This document shows, in pieces, positions 1 to 9,050 of a stretch of DNA of 57,157 nucleotides. Below the pieces are notes generated by a model, which saw only the letters and a program-made list of their open reading frames with translations, was not told where the DNA came from and made no database searches. The DNA lies in assembly GCA_031262085.1 (NCBI GenBank), contig JAISIN010000063.1, positions 1 through 57,157 of the forward strand, in the 5' to 3' direction. Each line of letters starts with the position of its first letter. Within the stretch, counting starts at the first letter, position 1. Source of the DNA: Prevotellaceae bacterium. Its GTDB lineage: Bacteria > Bacteroidota > Bacteroidia > Bacteroidales > Bacteroidaceae. The translations under genes were made by a program, and so were the position numbers.

Positions 1-75
1 CGGGTCTACATTGTAATGTATATCGGGCTGTATAGGTCCCGCCGTATTAAAAAACTTCTTTACCGGTTTCATCAT
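1..75 (-). CDS. N-terminal fragment of an AAA-type ATPase (partial, runs off left edge)
   Basis: Only the first 25 codons of a leftward gene lie in the window, read from ATG at 75 (or the second ATG at 72). The peptide begins MMKPVKKFFNTAGPIQPD, followed by HYNVDP. From memory this matches the N-terminus of a Bacteroidales ATP-binding protein family in which a P-loop follows about 30 residues later; that P-loop lies outside the window. A -7-like box is present upstream on the same strand. The family call rests on recall of this N-terminus and not on any visible catalytic motif. Confidence 0.55.
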   Translation of the reverse strand, partial: MMKPVKKFFNTAGPIQPDIHYNVDP

Positions 76-101
76 TTGTTCACTATTAAATAAATTCGTG
101 A

Positions 102-109
102 CAAAGATA
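102..109 (-). promoter_or_regulatory. Bacteroides-type -7 box for the leftward ATPase gene
   Basis: On the minus strand this reads TATCTTTG, an exact TAnnTTTG match, 27 bases before the ATG at 75. No TTG at the best -33 spacing was found; the nearest is about 14 bases upstream, so only half of the promoter is supported. Confidence 0.4.
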
Positions 110-352
110 GCTCTTTGCCTTTACAAAATCTATCATCGGTAAACAAATGTCCTGTTTTGGTGAAATCTCCTAAGAGATCCATCGAATCTTATTAAAACGG
201 AAGTGCGTAAAGATGTTACCGCTCCCGGATTGGCTGAAGCCCGCAAATAGAGAAGTTATAACTAAAAGAGCAAACATTTCTAAGAGATAAAGCTATTATC
301 TCTCAGGAATAATGCGATTATGCAGGTCGTCGGTCAGTTTTTTAAGCGTTTC
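110..352. other. Gene-less spacer between ATPase and dnaN
   Basis: No complete gene is seen here. Two short open stretches without start codons have protein-like codon use: 164-250 on the plus strand and 296-394 on the minus strand, each bounded by stops. They could be decayed gene ends or chance. Confidence 0.4.
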
Positions 353-385
353 TTTGTTTTCAAGGAATCTTTTTCCGTAACTTTG
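353..385 (+). promoter_or_regulatory. dnaN promoter (-33 TTTG, -7 TAACTTTG)
   Basis: TTTG at 353-356 and TAACTTTG at 378-385 are separated by 21 bases, matching the Bacteroides primary sigma factor consensus. The box ends 49 bases before the dnaN ATG, so the leader would be about 40 bases. Confidence 0.7.
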
Positions 386-434
386 TCCGTCGTATCAACT
401 TATTTACGAAAAGAAACTTAAAAACATAAGGTAT

Positions 435-1559
435 ATGAAATTTATCGTATCGAGTACTACACTCTTTAGCCACTTGCAGTCCATCAGCCGTGTCATTAAC
501 TCCAAGAACGCGCTACCTATTTTGGATTGCTACCTGTTTGAACTGAAAGACAGCATGCTGACTGTCACCGCATCCGACAGTGAAACGACCTTGATTACTA
601 CACTCGACGTCAACGAAAACGACGTGGAAGGACGGTTTGCCATTACCGCCAAGACCATTCTCGATGCACTCAAAGAGATTCCCGAACAACCCGTATCTTT
701 CGATGTGAATATGAGTAGTATGGAGATACTCATACAATATATGAATGGCAAATATAACCTGATGGGGCAAAATGCCGATGAATTTCCACAACATGCCGAG
801 CTGAATACCACCGCTGTACGCGTAGAGATAGATGCAAACATCCTGCTGAACGGCATCACCCGCGCCATGTTTGCCACCGCCGAAGACGAGTTGCGACCCG
901 TCATGAACGGCATTTACTTCGACATCACGACCGAAGATATCACCCTCGTGGCATCCGACGGACACAAATTAGTACGCAGTAAAACACTGGCAGCCAAAGG
1001 CGAAGAACGCGCCGCTTTCATTCTGCCCAAGAAGCCGGCTACGCTCATCAAAAACCTACTACCCAAAGAACAAGGCAACATCATCATTGAGTTCGACGAA
1101 CGAAACGCCATGTTCACGCTCACACAATACCGCATGGTGTGCCGACTGATTGAGGGACGATACCCCAACTACAACTCGGTCATCCCACGCAACAACCCGC
1201 ACCGCCTCACCGTCAACCGCGCAGCGTTGCTCGGAGCCTTGCGACGCGTATCGATCTTCTCATCGCAATCGAGCAGCCTCATCAAACTGCGGATGGAAGA
1301 GAATCAACTCACCGTATCGGCACAAGACATTGACTTTTCGACATCTGCCGAAGAGAGTCTCGTATGCCAATACGAAGGAACACCCATGAGCATCGGCTTC
1401 AAATCGACCTTCTTGATCGATATCCTTAATAATATCAATGCCGGCGACATTGTTGTCGAACTCGCCGACCCCTCGCGGGCAGGCGTCATCTTGCCCGTTG
1501 AACAGGAAGAAAACGAAGACTTGCTTATGCTGCTTATGCCTATGATGCTTAATGATTAA
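435..1559 (+). CDS. dnaN: DNA polymerase III beta subunit (sliding clamp)
   Basis: The 374-residue product is the beta clamp, a dimeric ring that holds DNA polymerase III on DNA. Length and the start MKFIVSSTTLFSHL, with the typical NALPILD segment near residue 25, agree with the family. Three clamp domains are expected, and the C-terminal tail MLLMPMMLND resembles the usual ending near the partner-binding groove. The ATG at 435 follows a good promoter. It heads a close run with the exonuclease gene 9 bases downstream, linking clamp and a proofreading-type nuclease. No defects are seen. Confidence 0.97.
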   Translation: MKFIVSSTTLFSHLQSISRVINSKNALPILDCYLFELKDSMLTVTASDSETTLITTLDVNENDVEGRFAITAKTILDALKEIPEQPVSFDVNMSSMEILIQYMNGKYNLMGQNADEFPQHAELNTTAVRVEIDANILLNGITRAMFATAEDELRPVMNGIYFDITTEDITLVASDGHKLVRSKTLAAKGEERAAFILPKKPATLIKNLLPKEQGNIIIEFDERNAMFTLTQYRMVCRLIEGRYPNYNSVIPRNNPHRLTVNRAALLGALRRVSIFSSQSSSLIKLRMEENQLTVSAQDIDFSTSAEESLVCQYEGTPMSIGFKSTFLIDILNNINAGDIVVELADPSRAGVILPVEQEENEDLLMLLMPMMLND

Positions 1560-1568
1560 TATAACAAC

Positions 1569-2339
1569 ATGAAACTGAATCTGAAAAATCCGCTGATTTT
1601 CTTCGATCTGGAGACAACCGGAACCAATATTAACAGCGACCGCATCGTAGAGATATGCTATCTGAAAATTCACCCCAACGGCAACGAGGAAGCGAAGAAC
1701 CTACGCATCAATCCGGGCATGCCTATTCCAAAGGAAGCCTCGGAGATACATCATATCTATGATGCCGATGTTGCCAATTGCCCCACATTTAAAGAGGTAG
1801 CCCGCAACATTGCCCGCGACTTCGAAGGGTGCGACATTGCCGGCTTCAATTCGAACCGTTTCGACGTGCCGTTGCTGGTCGAAGAATTTCTGCGTGCCGA
1901 CGTAGACATAGACATTTCGCGACGCAAATTCATCGATGTACAGGTAATCTTCCATAAGAAAGAAGAACGGACACTCGCTGCCGCCGTCAAGTTCTATTGC
2001 GGCAAAGAGTTGGACGGTGCGCACGGAGCCGAAGCCGACACGCGGGGAACCTACGAAGTACTCAAAGCACAGCTCGACCGATATCCCGACTTGAAAAACG
2101 ACATGGCCTATCTATCCGACTACTCTTCGCAAAGAAAAATTGTTGACTTTGCCGGACGAATGGTTTACAACGAAAAGGGAGTAGAGGTATTTAACTTCGG
2201 AAAATACAAGGGAATACCGGTGACCGAAGTGCTGCAACGAGATCCCGGATACTACACTTGGATGCAGAACAGCGACTTCACTCTCAACACCAAAGCCGTA
2301 CTTACCAAGATACGACTACGCGAATTAACCCGTAAATAG
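1569..2339 (+). CDS. DEDDh 3'-5' exonuclease (DnaQ/ExoX-like)
   Basis: This 256-residue protein has an N-terminal RNase T/DnaQ exonuclease domain. Visible motifs are FFDLETTG (acidic residues D13 and E15), GFNSNRFDVPLL (second Asp) and HGAEADTRGTYE (His and last Asp), giving a full DEDDh set. The C-terminal part, with FGKYKGIPVTEVL and DPGYYTWM, resembles the small domain that follows the nuclease in ExoX-like proteins. It lies between dnaN and coaBC, an order I recall from Bacteroides. It may be the proofreading epsilon-type subunit or a separate repair nuclease; sequence alone does not decide. Confidence 0.88.
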   Translation: MKLNLKNPLIFFDLETTGTNINSDRIVEICYLKIHPNGNEEAKNLRINPGMPIPKEASEIHHIYDADVANCPTFKEVARNIARDFEGCDIAGFNSNRFDVPLLVEEFLRADVDIDISRRKFIDVQVIFHKKEERTLAAAVKFYCGKELDGAHGAEADTRGTYEVLKAQLDRYPDLKNDMAYLSDYSSQRKIVDFAGRMVYNEKGVEVFNFGKYKGIPVTEVLQRDPGYYTWMQNSDFTLNTKAVLTKIRLRELTRK

Positions 2340-2340
2340 T

Positions 2341-3579
2341 ATGAATATGGCTCACACGCTACAAGGAAAGAGAATAGTACTCGGCATTACCGGAAGTATT
2401 GCCGCCTATAAAGCCTGCTATATCATTCGCGCCTTGATCAAACAAGGCGCTGAAGTACAGGTGGTCATTACGCCGGCGGGGAAAGAGTTTATCACACCAC
2501 TCACACTTGCCACCCTTACCGGAAAAGCGGTTGTGAGCGAGTTCTTCGACCGCAGGGATGGTACATGGAACAGTCACGTCGACCTCGGACTGTGGGCAGA
2601 TGCCATGCTCATTGCACCCGCATCGGCTTCGACTATCGGAAAAATGGCGGCGGGCATAGCCGACAACATGCTCGTCACCACCTACATGTCGATGAAAGCG
2701 CCGGTATTCATTGCGCCCGCCATGGATCGGGATATGTATGCCCATCCGGCTACACAGAAGAATCTGGATACTTTGCGCACATTCAATCATCACATCATCG
2801 AACCCACCGTAGGCGAACTCGCCAGCGGACTGTCGGGAAAAGGAAGGATGGAAGAACCCGAAGCCGTCGTACAGCAATTAGCAAACTACTTCGCACGCAA
2901 AGAGGGCGACCTGCAGAAGAAAACCATACTGATTACTGCCGGACCCACCTACGAAAAGATTGATCCTGTCAGGTTCATAGGCAACTATTCGTCGGGAAAG
3001 ATGGGATTCGCACTCGCCGATGAATGTGCTTCGCGCGGCGCACGGGTCATCATGATTGCCGGTCCGTCGGAATGTCGCATGAAATATCCTGCTTGGCAAT
3101 ACCATCAGGTAGAAAGCGCCGAGCAGATGTTTAATACAGCCTACAGCCTCTTTGGCAATGCCGATGCAGCCATTCTGTCGGCTGCCGTAGCCGACTTCGC
3201 ACCCACACAGGTCAACGAATTCAAACTCAAACGGAAGAAGAGCGCCGAGGAAAAAGAGGAAGCCATGCTGCTGCAACTCAAACCAACCAAAGACATTGCC
3301 GCCTTTTTGGGAAGCATCAAGACAAAAGCGCAAACGCTGGCAGGATTTGCACTCGAAACCGACAACGAACAGCAAAACGCCGAACAGAAGCTGCATTGGA
3401 AAAACTTGGACTTCATCGTCATGAACTCGCTCAACGACGAAGGGGCAGGATTCAGATGTGATACCAACAAAATTAGTATTATCGACCGAAACGGACGGAC
3501 AGACTTCACACTGAAGACCAAACAGGAGGTGGCTGCCGACATCGTAGACAGATTGGTGAAGGTCATGAAAAGTAAATAG
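2341..3579 (+). CDS. coaBC: Bifunctional phosphopantothenoylcysteine decarboxylase/synthetase
   Basis: This 412-residue enzyme makes 4'-phosphopantetheine for coenzyme A: the CoaB half joins cysteine to 4'-phosphopantothenate and the CoaC half decarboxylates the product. The N-terminal flavoprotein half shows ITGSIAAYKA, the catalytic-His type SHVDLG segment and APAMDRDMY. The C-terminal half shows ITAGPTYEKIDPVRFIGN and SSGKMGFALA, then the substrate loop KLKRKKS. Length fits the family. The ATG at 2341 lies 1 base after the exonuclease stop; an in-frame ATG at 2347 is an alternative. DUF4835 follows after 10 bases. Confidence 0.96.
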   Translation: MNMAHTLQGKRIVLGITGSIAAYKACYIIRALIKQGAEVQVVITPAGKEFITPLTLATLTGKAVVSEFFDRRDGTWNSHVDLGLWADAMLIAPASASTIGKMAAGIADNMLVTTYMSMKAPVFIAPAMDRDMYAHPATQKNLDTLRTFNHHIIEPTVGELASGLSGKGRMEEPEAVVQQLANYFARKEGDLQKKTILITAGPTYEKIDPVRFIGNYSSGKMGFALADECASRGARVIMIAGPSECRMKYPAWQYHQVESAEQMFNTAYSLFGNADAAILSAAVADFAPTQVNEFKLKRKKSAEEKEEAMLLQLKPTKDIAAFLGSIKTKAQTLAGFALETDNEQQNAEQKLHWKNLDFIVMNSLNDEGAGFRCDTNKISIIDRNGRTDFTLKTKQEVAADIVDRLVKVMKSK

Positions 3580-3589
3580 CAAACTGCGA

Positions 3590-4483
3590 ATGAAGAGATT
3601 GTTACTCCTGATAACCGGCTGGATAGGAATGATGGGTGGCATGGCGCAAGAACTGAACTGCACCGTGAAGGTGAACGCTGCACAAATACAAGGCACCAAC
3701 ACCCAAGTCTTTACCACGTTGGAAAATGCCTTGAACGAGTTTGTCAACAACAGACGATGGACGCAGGCGCAATACCAACCGGAAGAACGTATACGCTGCT
3801 CGATGAATCTGAACGTCAAAACCTATAACGAGGAGGAAGCACGGTGGACATGCGAACTGATGGTGCAATCGACCCGACCCGTATGGCTGTCGGGATACCA
3901 AACCACCCTCTTCGGATTCAAGGACAACGACGTGACATTCAACTACCGCGAGTTCGACCCGTTGGAGCTGCACGACCACACCATCGACAACAACCTCACT
4001 GCCGTCGTTGCCTACTATGCCTACCTCATCATCGGTCTCGACATGGACAGCCTGGCGCCACAAGGCGGAACGGAACCCCTGCGCGCTGCCGAACAGATCG
4101 TAACGGCAGCACAAACGCTGGGAGAAGCCGGATGGAAAGCATTCGACAACCGACGCAACCGACATGCCCTGATAACCGACTATCTGGAGGAAACATTATC
4201 GCCGCTACGCACGCTGATGTACAACTACTATCGCCTCGGCATGGACGAACTGTCGACCAACGTACCGCGCGCACGTGCCGACATAACCGATGCCCTGACA
4301 AACCTGCAGAAGGCACACACTGCCAAACCGCTGTCCATCTTGCCGGGACTGTTTACCGAGATAAAGAAAGAAGAGCTGATCAACCTCTACGCGCGCGCCA
4401 CTGCCGACGAGAAGAAAGAGGTGATTGCGCTGCTCACCAACGTCAATCCGTCTCTTACCAACGAATGGAAAAAAATTCAATGA
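3590..4483 (+). CDS. DUF4835 family secreted protein
   Basis: The 297-residue protein starts with a signal peptide (MKRLLLLITGWIGMMGGMAQ, cleavage likely at MAQ/E). The mature part begins with ELNCTVKVNAAQIQGTN and matches the DUF4835 family, which in Bacteroidetes stands just before recN. Some relatives have been linked to type IX secretion, but nothing here tests that. It should act in the periplasm or outer envelope. Its stop is 1 base before the likely recN start. No enzyme motif was recognised. Confidence 0.82.
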   Translation: MKRLLLLITGWIGMMGGMAQELNCTVKVNAAQIQGTNTQVFTTLENALNEFVNNRRWTQAQYQPEERIRCSMNLNVKTYNEEEARWTCELMVQSTRPVWLSGYQTTLFGFKDNDVTFNYREFDPLELHDHTIDNNLTAVVAYYAYLIIGLDMDSLAPQGGTEPLRAAEQIVTAAQTLGEAGWKAFDNRRNRHALITDYLEETLSPLRTLMYNYYRLGMDELSTNVPRARADITDALTNLQKAHTAKPLSILPGLFTEIKKEELINLYARATADEKKEVIALLTNVNPSLTNEWKKIQ

Positions 4484-4484
4484 C

Positions 4485-6143
4485 ATGCTACGCTCTCTCT
4501 CCATACAAAACTATGCGCTGATACAGTCGCTCAACATCACGTTCGAAACGGGATTCTCCGTCATCACCGGCGAAACAGGAGCCGGAAAGTCTATCATTCT
4601 GGGAGCCATCGGCTTGCTGCTGGGGCAACGGGCAGACGTGAAAGCTATCAGACAAGGAGCTGCCAAGTGTGTCATAGAGGCGTGCTTCGACATTGCCGAT
4701 TACCGGATGCAGCCCTTCTTCGAAGAGAATGAATTAGAGTACGAACCCGAATGTATACTGAGGCGCGAACTCTATGCCACCGGCAAAAGTCGGGCGTTCA
4801 TCAACGACACACCCGCCCCGCTCGCGCAAATGAAAGAGCTGGGCGAGCAACTCATCGACGTGCACTCACAGCACCAGAATCTGCTGCTTAACCAAGAGGG
4901 ATTCCAACTCAACGTGCTCGACATCTTGGCACACAACGACCGGGCGCTGGAGAGCTATCGCACCCTCTACCACGAATGGCGGAAGGCATGCAGCCGGTTG
5001 GAAGAAGCGCAAGGCTTGGCTGCCCGCAACAAAGCCGACGAAGATTATATACGCTTTCAATGGGAACAGCTCAACGAAGCACGCCTCACCGAAGGCGAAC
5101 AGGAAGAATTAGAAGAGGAAGCTGCCATCTTGGGGCACGCCGAAGAGATCAAGGCAGGACTGTTTAAAGTGTCGCAATGGCTGAGCGCCGACGACAACGG
5201 CTTGCTGATTGCCCTGAAAGAGAGCATCGGTACCATGCGCAGCTTGCAGAAAGTCTATCCCGCTGCCAACGAAACAACCGGGCGATTGGAGAGCACCTAC
5301 ATCGAACTGAAAGATATAGCTACCGACCTCGCCGACCGGGAGGAGGAGATAGAATTTAATCCGGTCAGATTAGAGGAGGTGAACAATCGCCTGAATCTGA
5401 TCTACACACTCCAGCAGAAGCACGGGCAAGAATCGGTCGGCGGATTGATAGCGCTAACCCGACAATATGCCGACCAGCTTGCCGCCATCACCTCGAGCGA
5501 CGACGCGCTGCAAGAACTCGCAAACCGTCGCGACACCTTATATAATAAGGTGAAAGCGCAAGCCGATCTGCTTACCCGCGCACGCGCACGTGCTGCCCGA
5601 GAGGTAGAGCAACAAATGGCAGCACGCCTCATGCCGCTGGGAATGCCCAATGTGCGCTTCCGCGTAGAGATGGGGACACGACGGGAACCGGGTGTACACG
5701 GCATGGATACCGTAAACTTTCTCTTCTCTGCCAACAAAAACGGAGCGTTGCAAAACATCTCGTCGGTGGCATCGGGAGGAGAGATTGCGCGCGTCATGCT
5801 CGCGGTAAAAGCCATGATTGCCGGAGCGGTGAACCTGCCGACCATCATCTTCGATGAAATAGACACCGGCGTATCGGGCGAGATTGCCGACCGAATGGCA
5901 GACATCATGCAGGAAATGGGCGACCGGAATCGACAGGTTATCAGCATCACCCACCTGCCGCAAATAGCCGCGCGCGGACGCGTGCACTACAAGGTCTACA
6001 AACAGGACAACGATACGGAAACGAACAGCCACATCCGACGACTGAACGACAGCGAACGGATAGAAGAGATTGCCCACATGCTGAGCGGCGCCCTGCTAAC
6101 GGAAGCCGCTATGAATAATGCCAAAGAACTACTTAAATTATGA
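4485..6143 (+). CDS. recN: DNA repair protein RecN
   Basis: RecN is an SMC-like ATPase that acts early in double-strand break repair. With ATG at 4485 the protein has 552 residues and begins MLRSLSIQNYALIQSL; an upstream in-frame ATG at 4425 would run 59 bases into DUF4835 and adds residues unlike the family. Walker A GETGAGKS is at residues 29-36. The C-terminal half carries the signature ASGGEIARVMLA and Walker B TIIFDEIDTGVSG, with a coiled-coil region between. Its stop overlaps the rlmB start by 4 bases (ATGA), suggesting coupled translation. Confidence 0.95.
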   Translation: MLRSLSIQNYALIQSLNITFETGFSVITGETGAGKSIILGAIGLLLGQRADVKAIRQGAAKCVIEACFDIADYRMQPFFEENELEYEPECILRRELYATGKSRAFINDTPAPLAQMKELGEQLIDVHSQHQNLLLNQEGFQLNVLDILAHNDRALESYRTLYHEWRKACSRLEEAQGLAARNKADEDYIRFQWEQLNEARLTEGEQEELEEEAAILGHAEEIKAGLFKVSQWLSADDNGLLIALKESIGTMRSLQKVYPAANETTGRLESTYIELKDIATDLADREEEIEFNPVRLEEVNNRLNLIYTLQQKHGQESVGGLIALTRQYADQLAAITSSDDALQELANRRDTLYNKVKAQADLLTRARARAAREVEQQMAARLMPLGMPNVRFRVEMGTRREPGVHGMDTVNFLFSANKNGALQNISSVASGGEIARVMLAVKAMIAGAVNLPTIIFDEIDTGVSGEIADRMADIMQEMGDRNRQVISITHLPQIAARGRVHYKVYKQDNDTETNSHIRRLNDSERIEEIAHMLSGALLTEAAMNNAKELLKL

Positions 6144-6928
6144 ACGAGAAAAGTGAAATGATATTCGGTACACGTGCCGTCATAGAAGCCCTCGAAGCTG
6201 ATAAGGAGATAGATAAAATACTTGTCAAACGAGATATACAAAGCGAACTCTCCAAAGAACTGTTTGCTGCCTTGCGCGGACGATTCATCCCCGTACAGCG
6301 CGTACCGGTAGAACGTCTCAACCGCATCACGCGCAAAAACCATCAGGGAGTGGTGGCTTTCGTCTCGGCGGTGACTTACCAAAAAACAGAAGATTTGGTA
6401 CCAACACTCTTTGAACAAGGAAAGACACCGCTATTTGTCATGCTCGACGGCATTACCGACGTGCGCAACTTCGGAGCCATAGCCCGCACCTGCAACTGCG
6501 CCGGCATAGATGCAGTAATCATACCGATCAAAGGAAGCGCAACGGTCAATGCCGATGCAGTAAAAACATCGGCAGGCGCACTGCACTCCTTGCCGGTATG
6601 CCGCGAACAAAGCCTTACTGCCACCTTGCAATATCTCAAGGATTGCGGATTCCACCTCATCGCCGCCACCGAAAAGGGAGATGATTTGTACAATAGCGCC
6701 GACTATACCCTACCCACTTGCATCGTAATGGGAGCTGAAGATACCGGCGTAGCCAATGAACACCTGAAAATGTGCGACGAATGGGTGAAGATTCCGGTAC
6801 TCGGAACCATACAGTCGCTCAATGTATCGGTCGCAGCAGGTATCGTGATGTACGAAGCTGTAAGACAACGCATCTCCTCTGACAACTCAAACGGAGAAAC
6901 AAATTCTGCCAATTCCATAACACTGTAA
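6140..6928 (+). CDS. rlmB: 23S rRNA 2'-O-methyltransferase, TrmH/SpoU family (RlmB-like)
   Basis: This 262-residue SPOUT methyltransferase carries an N-terminal substrate-binding domain (FGTRAVIEAL, RITRKNHQGVVAF) and a C-terminal knotted domain. The SPOUT motifs are visible: NFGAIARTCNCAG, SAGALHSLPV, VMGAEDTGV and PVLGTIQSLNVSVAAG. The family member RlmB methylates G2251 of 23S rRNA with S-adenosylmethionine, and that is the best call. The start overlaps recN by 4 bases. The last 15 residues are a short polar tail. Another TrmH-type specificity cannot be excluded. Confidence 0.88.
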   Translation: MNEKSEMIFGTRAVIEALEADKEIDKILVKRDIQSELSKELFAALRGRFIPVQRVPVERLNRITRKNHQGVVAFVSAVTYQKTEDLVPTLFEQGKTPLFVMLDGITDVRNFGAIARTCNCAGIDAVIIPIKGSATVNADAVKTSAGALHSLPVCREQSLTATLQYLKDCGFHLIAATEKGDDLYNSADYTLPTCIVMGAEDTGVANEHLKMCDEWVKIPVLGTIQSLNVSVAAGIVMYEAVRQRISSDNSNGETNSANSITL

Positions 6929-6941
6929 AAGCTGATTCCAA

Positions 6942-8648
6942 ATGAAGAAAAAGATTATGCTACTAACGCTGTTGCTCGCACTGCCCCTGCAATGGAGTGT
7001 AGCACAAACCCCCAAATGGGTAGAAAAAGCCAAACGGGCTGTTTTCTCGGTGATCACCTACGACGAGAAAGACCAAATATTAAATACCGGAAACGGATGC
7101 TTCATCACCGAAGAGGGGGTAGCGCTGTCGGATTATAGCCTGTTCAAAGGAGCACAACGAGCCGTCATCATCAACTCGGAAGGCACACAAATGCCGGTCA
7201 GCGCCATCTTAGGAGCCAACGACATGTACGACGTGGTGAAGTTCAAGGTTGCCATCACCGGCAAAAAGGTACCGACAATTGCCGTAGCAACCAACGCTGC
7301 TACGGTCGACGCCACGGTGTACCTCCTCCCCTACTCTACACAGAAAGATCGCTCGTTCACTACCGGAACCATCAAAGCAACCGACAAAATGGAGAGTAAC
7401 TACACCTACTACACCCTCAACATGACGTTGGCAGATAAGATGGTGAGCTGTCCGGTCACCAACGCCGAAGGAGAAATGGTCGGGTTGGCACAAAAGTCGT
7501 CGGGGAAAGATACCGTCAGCATCTGCTATGCCGTCAGCGCCGACTATGCCGCAAAGCTTAGCATCAGTCCGCTGGCATACAACGACCGCACGCTGCAAGA
7601 GATCGGTATCAAAAAAGCACTACCCGACACCGAAGAGCAGGCGCTGGTCTATCTCTTCATGGCATCGACACACATCACGCCCGAACAATATACGGCACTG
7701 ATTGACGATTTCATAGGGCAATATCCCAACAGCGCCGACGGATATATGCGCCGAGCGACCAACCGCATAGCCCTCTCGAAGGAACCGACCTCGATGGAAC
7801 TGGCTGAAAAGGATATGGATAAAGCGCTCGATGTAGCGCAAAAGAAAGATGATGTCTACTTCAATCGCGCCAAGCTGATATACAACTATCTGCTCTCTGC
7901 GCCACAAAGCATCTATCGAGACTGGAGTTATGACCGTGCCGTAGAAGAGGTGCACAAAGCCATTCACATAGACCCGATGCCTGTCTACACACAGTTAGAG
8001 GGAGATATTCTGTTTGCTAAAAAAGATTATGCAGGCGCTCTGCTATGCTACGAAAAGGTGAATAGTACCGAACTGGCTTCGGCTGCCACCTTCTTCAGCG
8101 CTGCCAAAACGAAAGAGTTGATGGAAGCACCCATGGAAGAGGCACTGGCACTGATGGACAGTTGCATCATACGGAGTGGCAAACCCATGACCGAAGCCAA
8201 TGCTCCCTATCTGCTCGAACGTGCCCAGATGCGTATGAAAGCCAATCAGGCACGAGGTGCCATGCTCGATTACGACGAATATTACCGCGCTGTGAACGGA
8301 AAGGTAAACGATCTGTTCTATTACTACCGCGAGCAGGCTTCGTTTCAAGCCAGACAGTTCCAACGTGCCCTCGACGATATTACTCAAGCCATCCAGATGA
8401 ATCCCAAAGAGCTGACCTATCGCGCTGAACTGGCGGTAGTCAACCTCCGCGTGGGACGTTATGAGGAAGCTATCAAGGTGATGAAAGAAGCGATAGATAT
8501 CGACCCAAACTATGGCGAAGCCTACAGGCTGATCGGCATCGCCCGGTTACAACTGAAGCAGGACAAAGAAGCCTGCGACAACTTTGCCAAAGCCAAAGAG
8601 CTTGGCGACCCCAACGTAGATGCATTGATAGAGAAGCATTGCAAATGA
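6942..8648 (+). CDS. Secreted trypsin-fold domain plus TPR repeat protein, probably catalytically dead
   Basis: The 568-residue product has a signal peptide (residues 1 to about 21, ending SVAQ). Residues about 30-215 look like the HtrA/trypsin fold: VFSVITYDEKDQILNTGNGC followed by FITEEGVALSDYSLF parallels the GSGVII...TNNHV start of HtrA. The histidine position reads DYSLF, and where GNSGGP is expected the sequence reads CPVTNAEGEMVGLAQ, so at least two of three catalytic residues seem lost. Residues about 260-560 contain TPR-like repeats (for example ALDDITQAIQMNPKE and EEAIKVMKEAIDIDPNYGEA). A scaffold or chaperone role in the periplasm is an inference. Confidence 0.75.
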   Translation: MKKKIMLLTLLLALPLQWSVAQTPKWVEKAKRAVFSVITYDEKDQILNTGNGCFITEEGVALSDYSLFKGAQRAVIINSEGTQMPVSAILGANDMYDVVKFKVAITGKKVPTIAVATNAATVDATVYLLPYSTQKDRSFTTGTIKATDKMESNYTYYTLNMTLADKMVSCPVTNAEGEMVGLAQKSSGKDTVSICYAVSADYAAKLSISPLAYNDRTLQEIGIKKALPDTEEQALVYLFMASTHITPEQYTALIDDFIGQYPNSADGYMRRATNRIALSKEPTSMELAEKDMDKALDVAQKKDDVYFNRAKLIYNYLLSAPQSIYRDWSYDRAVEEVHKAIHIDPMPVYTQLEGDILFAKKDYAGALLCYEKVNSTELASAATFFSAAKTKELMEAPMEEALALMDSCIIRSGKPMTEANAPYLLERAQMRMKANQARGAMLDYDEYYRAVNGKVNDLFYYYREQASFQARQFQRALDDITQAIQMNPKELTYRAELAVVNLRVGRYEEAIKVMKEAIDIDPNYGEAYRLIGIARLQLKQDKEACDNFAKAKELGDPNVDALIEKHCK

Positions 8649-8675
8649 TTCGATAAATTTATAAATTCTGATCTT

Positions 8676-9050
8676 ATGAAGAAAGTTATTTGCAGCACAG
8701 CTGCCCCCGGCGCCATCGGTCCGTATAGTCAAGCCATTGAGGCAGGCGGCATGGTGTTTGTATCCGGACAACTCCCCATTGATGCCGCTACCGGCATCAT
8801 GGCTGAAGGCGCCGAAGCTCAAGCCCGGCAGTCATTGGAGAATATCCGCCACATCCTCGACCAAGCAGGCATGAGCATGGCAAACATTGTTAAAACCACT
8901 GTCTTTTTGGCTGACATGGCATACTTTGCCGACATGAACAAAGTGTATGCTACCTATTTCGACGGCGATTTCCCGGCACGCTCGGCAGTAGCTGTCAAGA
9001 CGCTGCCGAAAGATGCGTGGGTGGAAATTGAGTGTATCGCGGTACGCTGA
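8676..9050 (+). CDS. RidA family enamine/imine deaminase
   Basis: The 124-residue length and sequence fit RidA (YjgF/YER057c/UK114). RidA hydrolyses reactive enamine and imine intermediates such as 2-aminoacrylate released by PLP enzymes, protecting other enzymes in the cytoplasm. The start MKKVICSTAAPGAIGPYSQA and the end VEIECIAV are typical, and the substrate-binding arginine is R102 in FPARSAVAV. It lies 27 bases after the TPR gene. Its last 97 bases overlap, on the other strand, the extended 3' end of folC. The two genes converge. Confidence 0.94.
   Translation: MKKVICSTAAPGAIGPYSQAIEAGGMVFVSGQLPIDAATGIMAEGAEAQARQSLENIRHILDQAGMSMANIVKTTVFLADMAYFADMNKVYATYFDGDFPARSAVAVKTLPKDAWVEIECIAVR

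Noticed and set aside
4425..4484. Longer recN start
   Set aside because: It would overlap DUF4835 and adds 20 residues not matching RecN; ATG 4485 begins with the conserved N-terminus.
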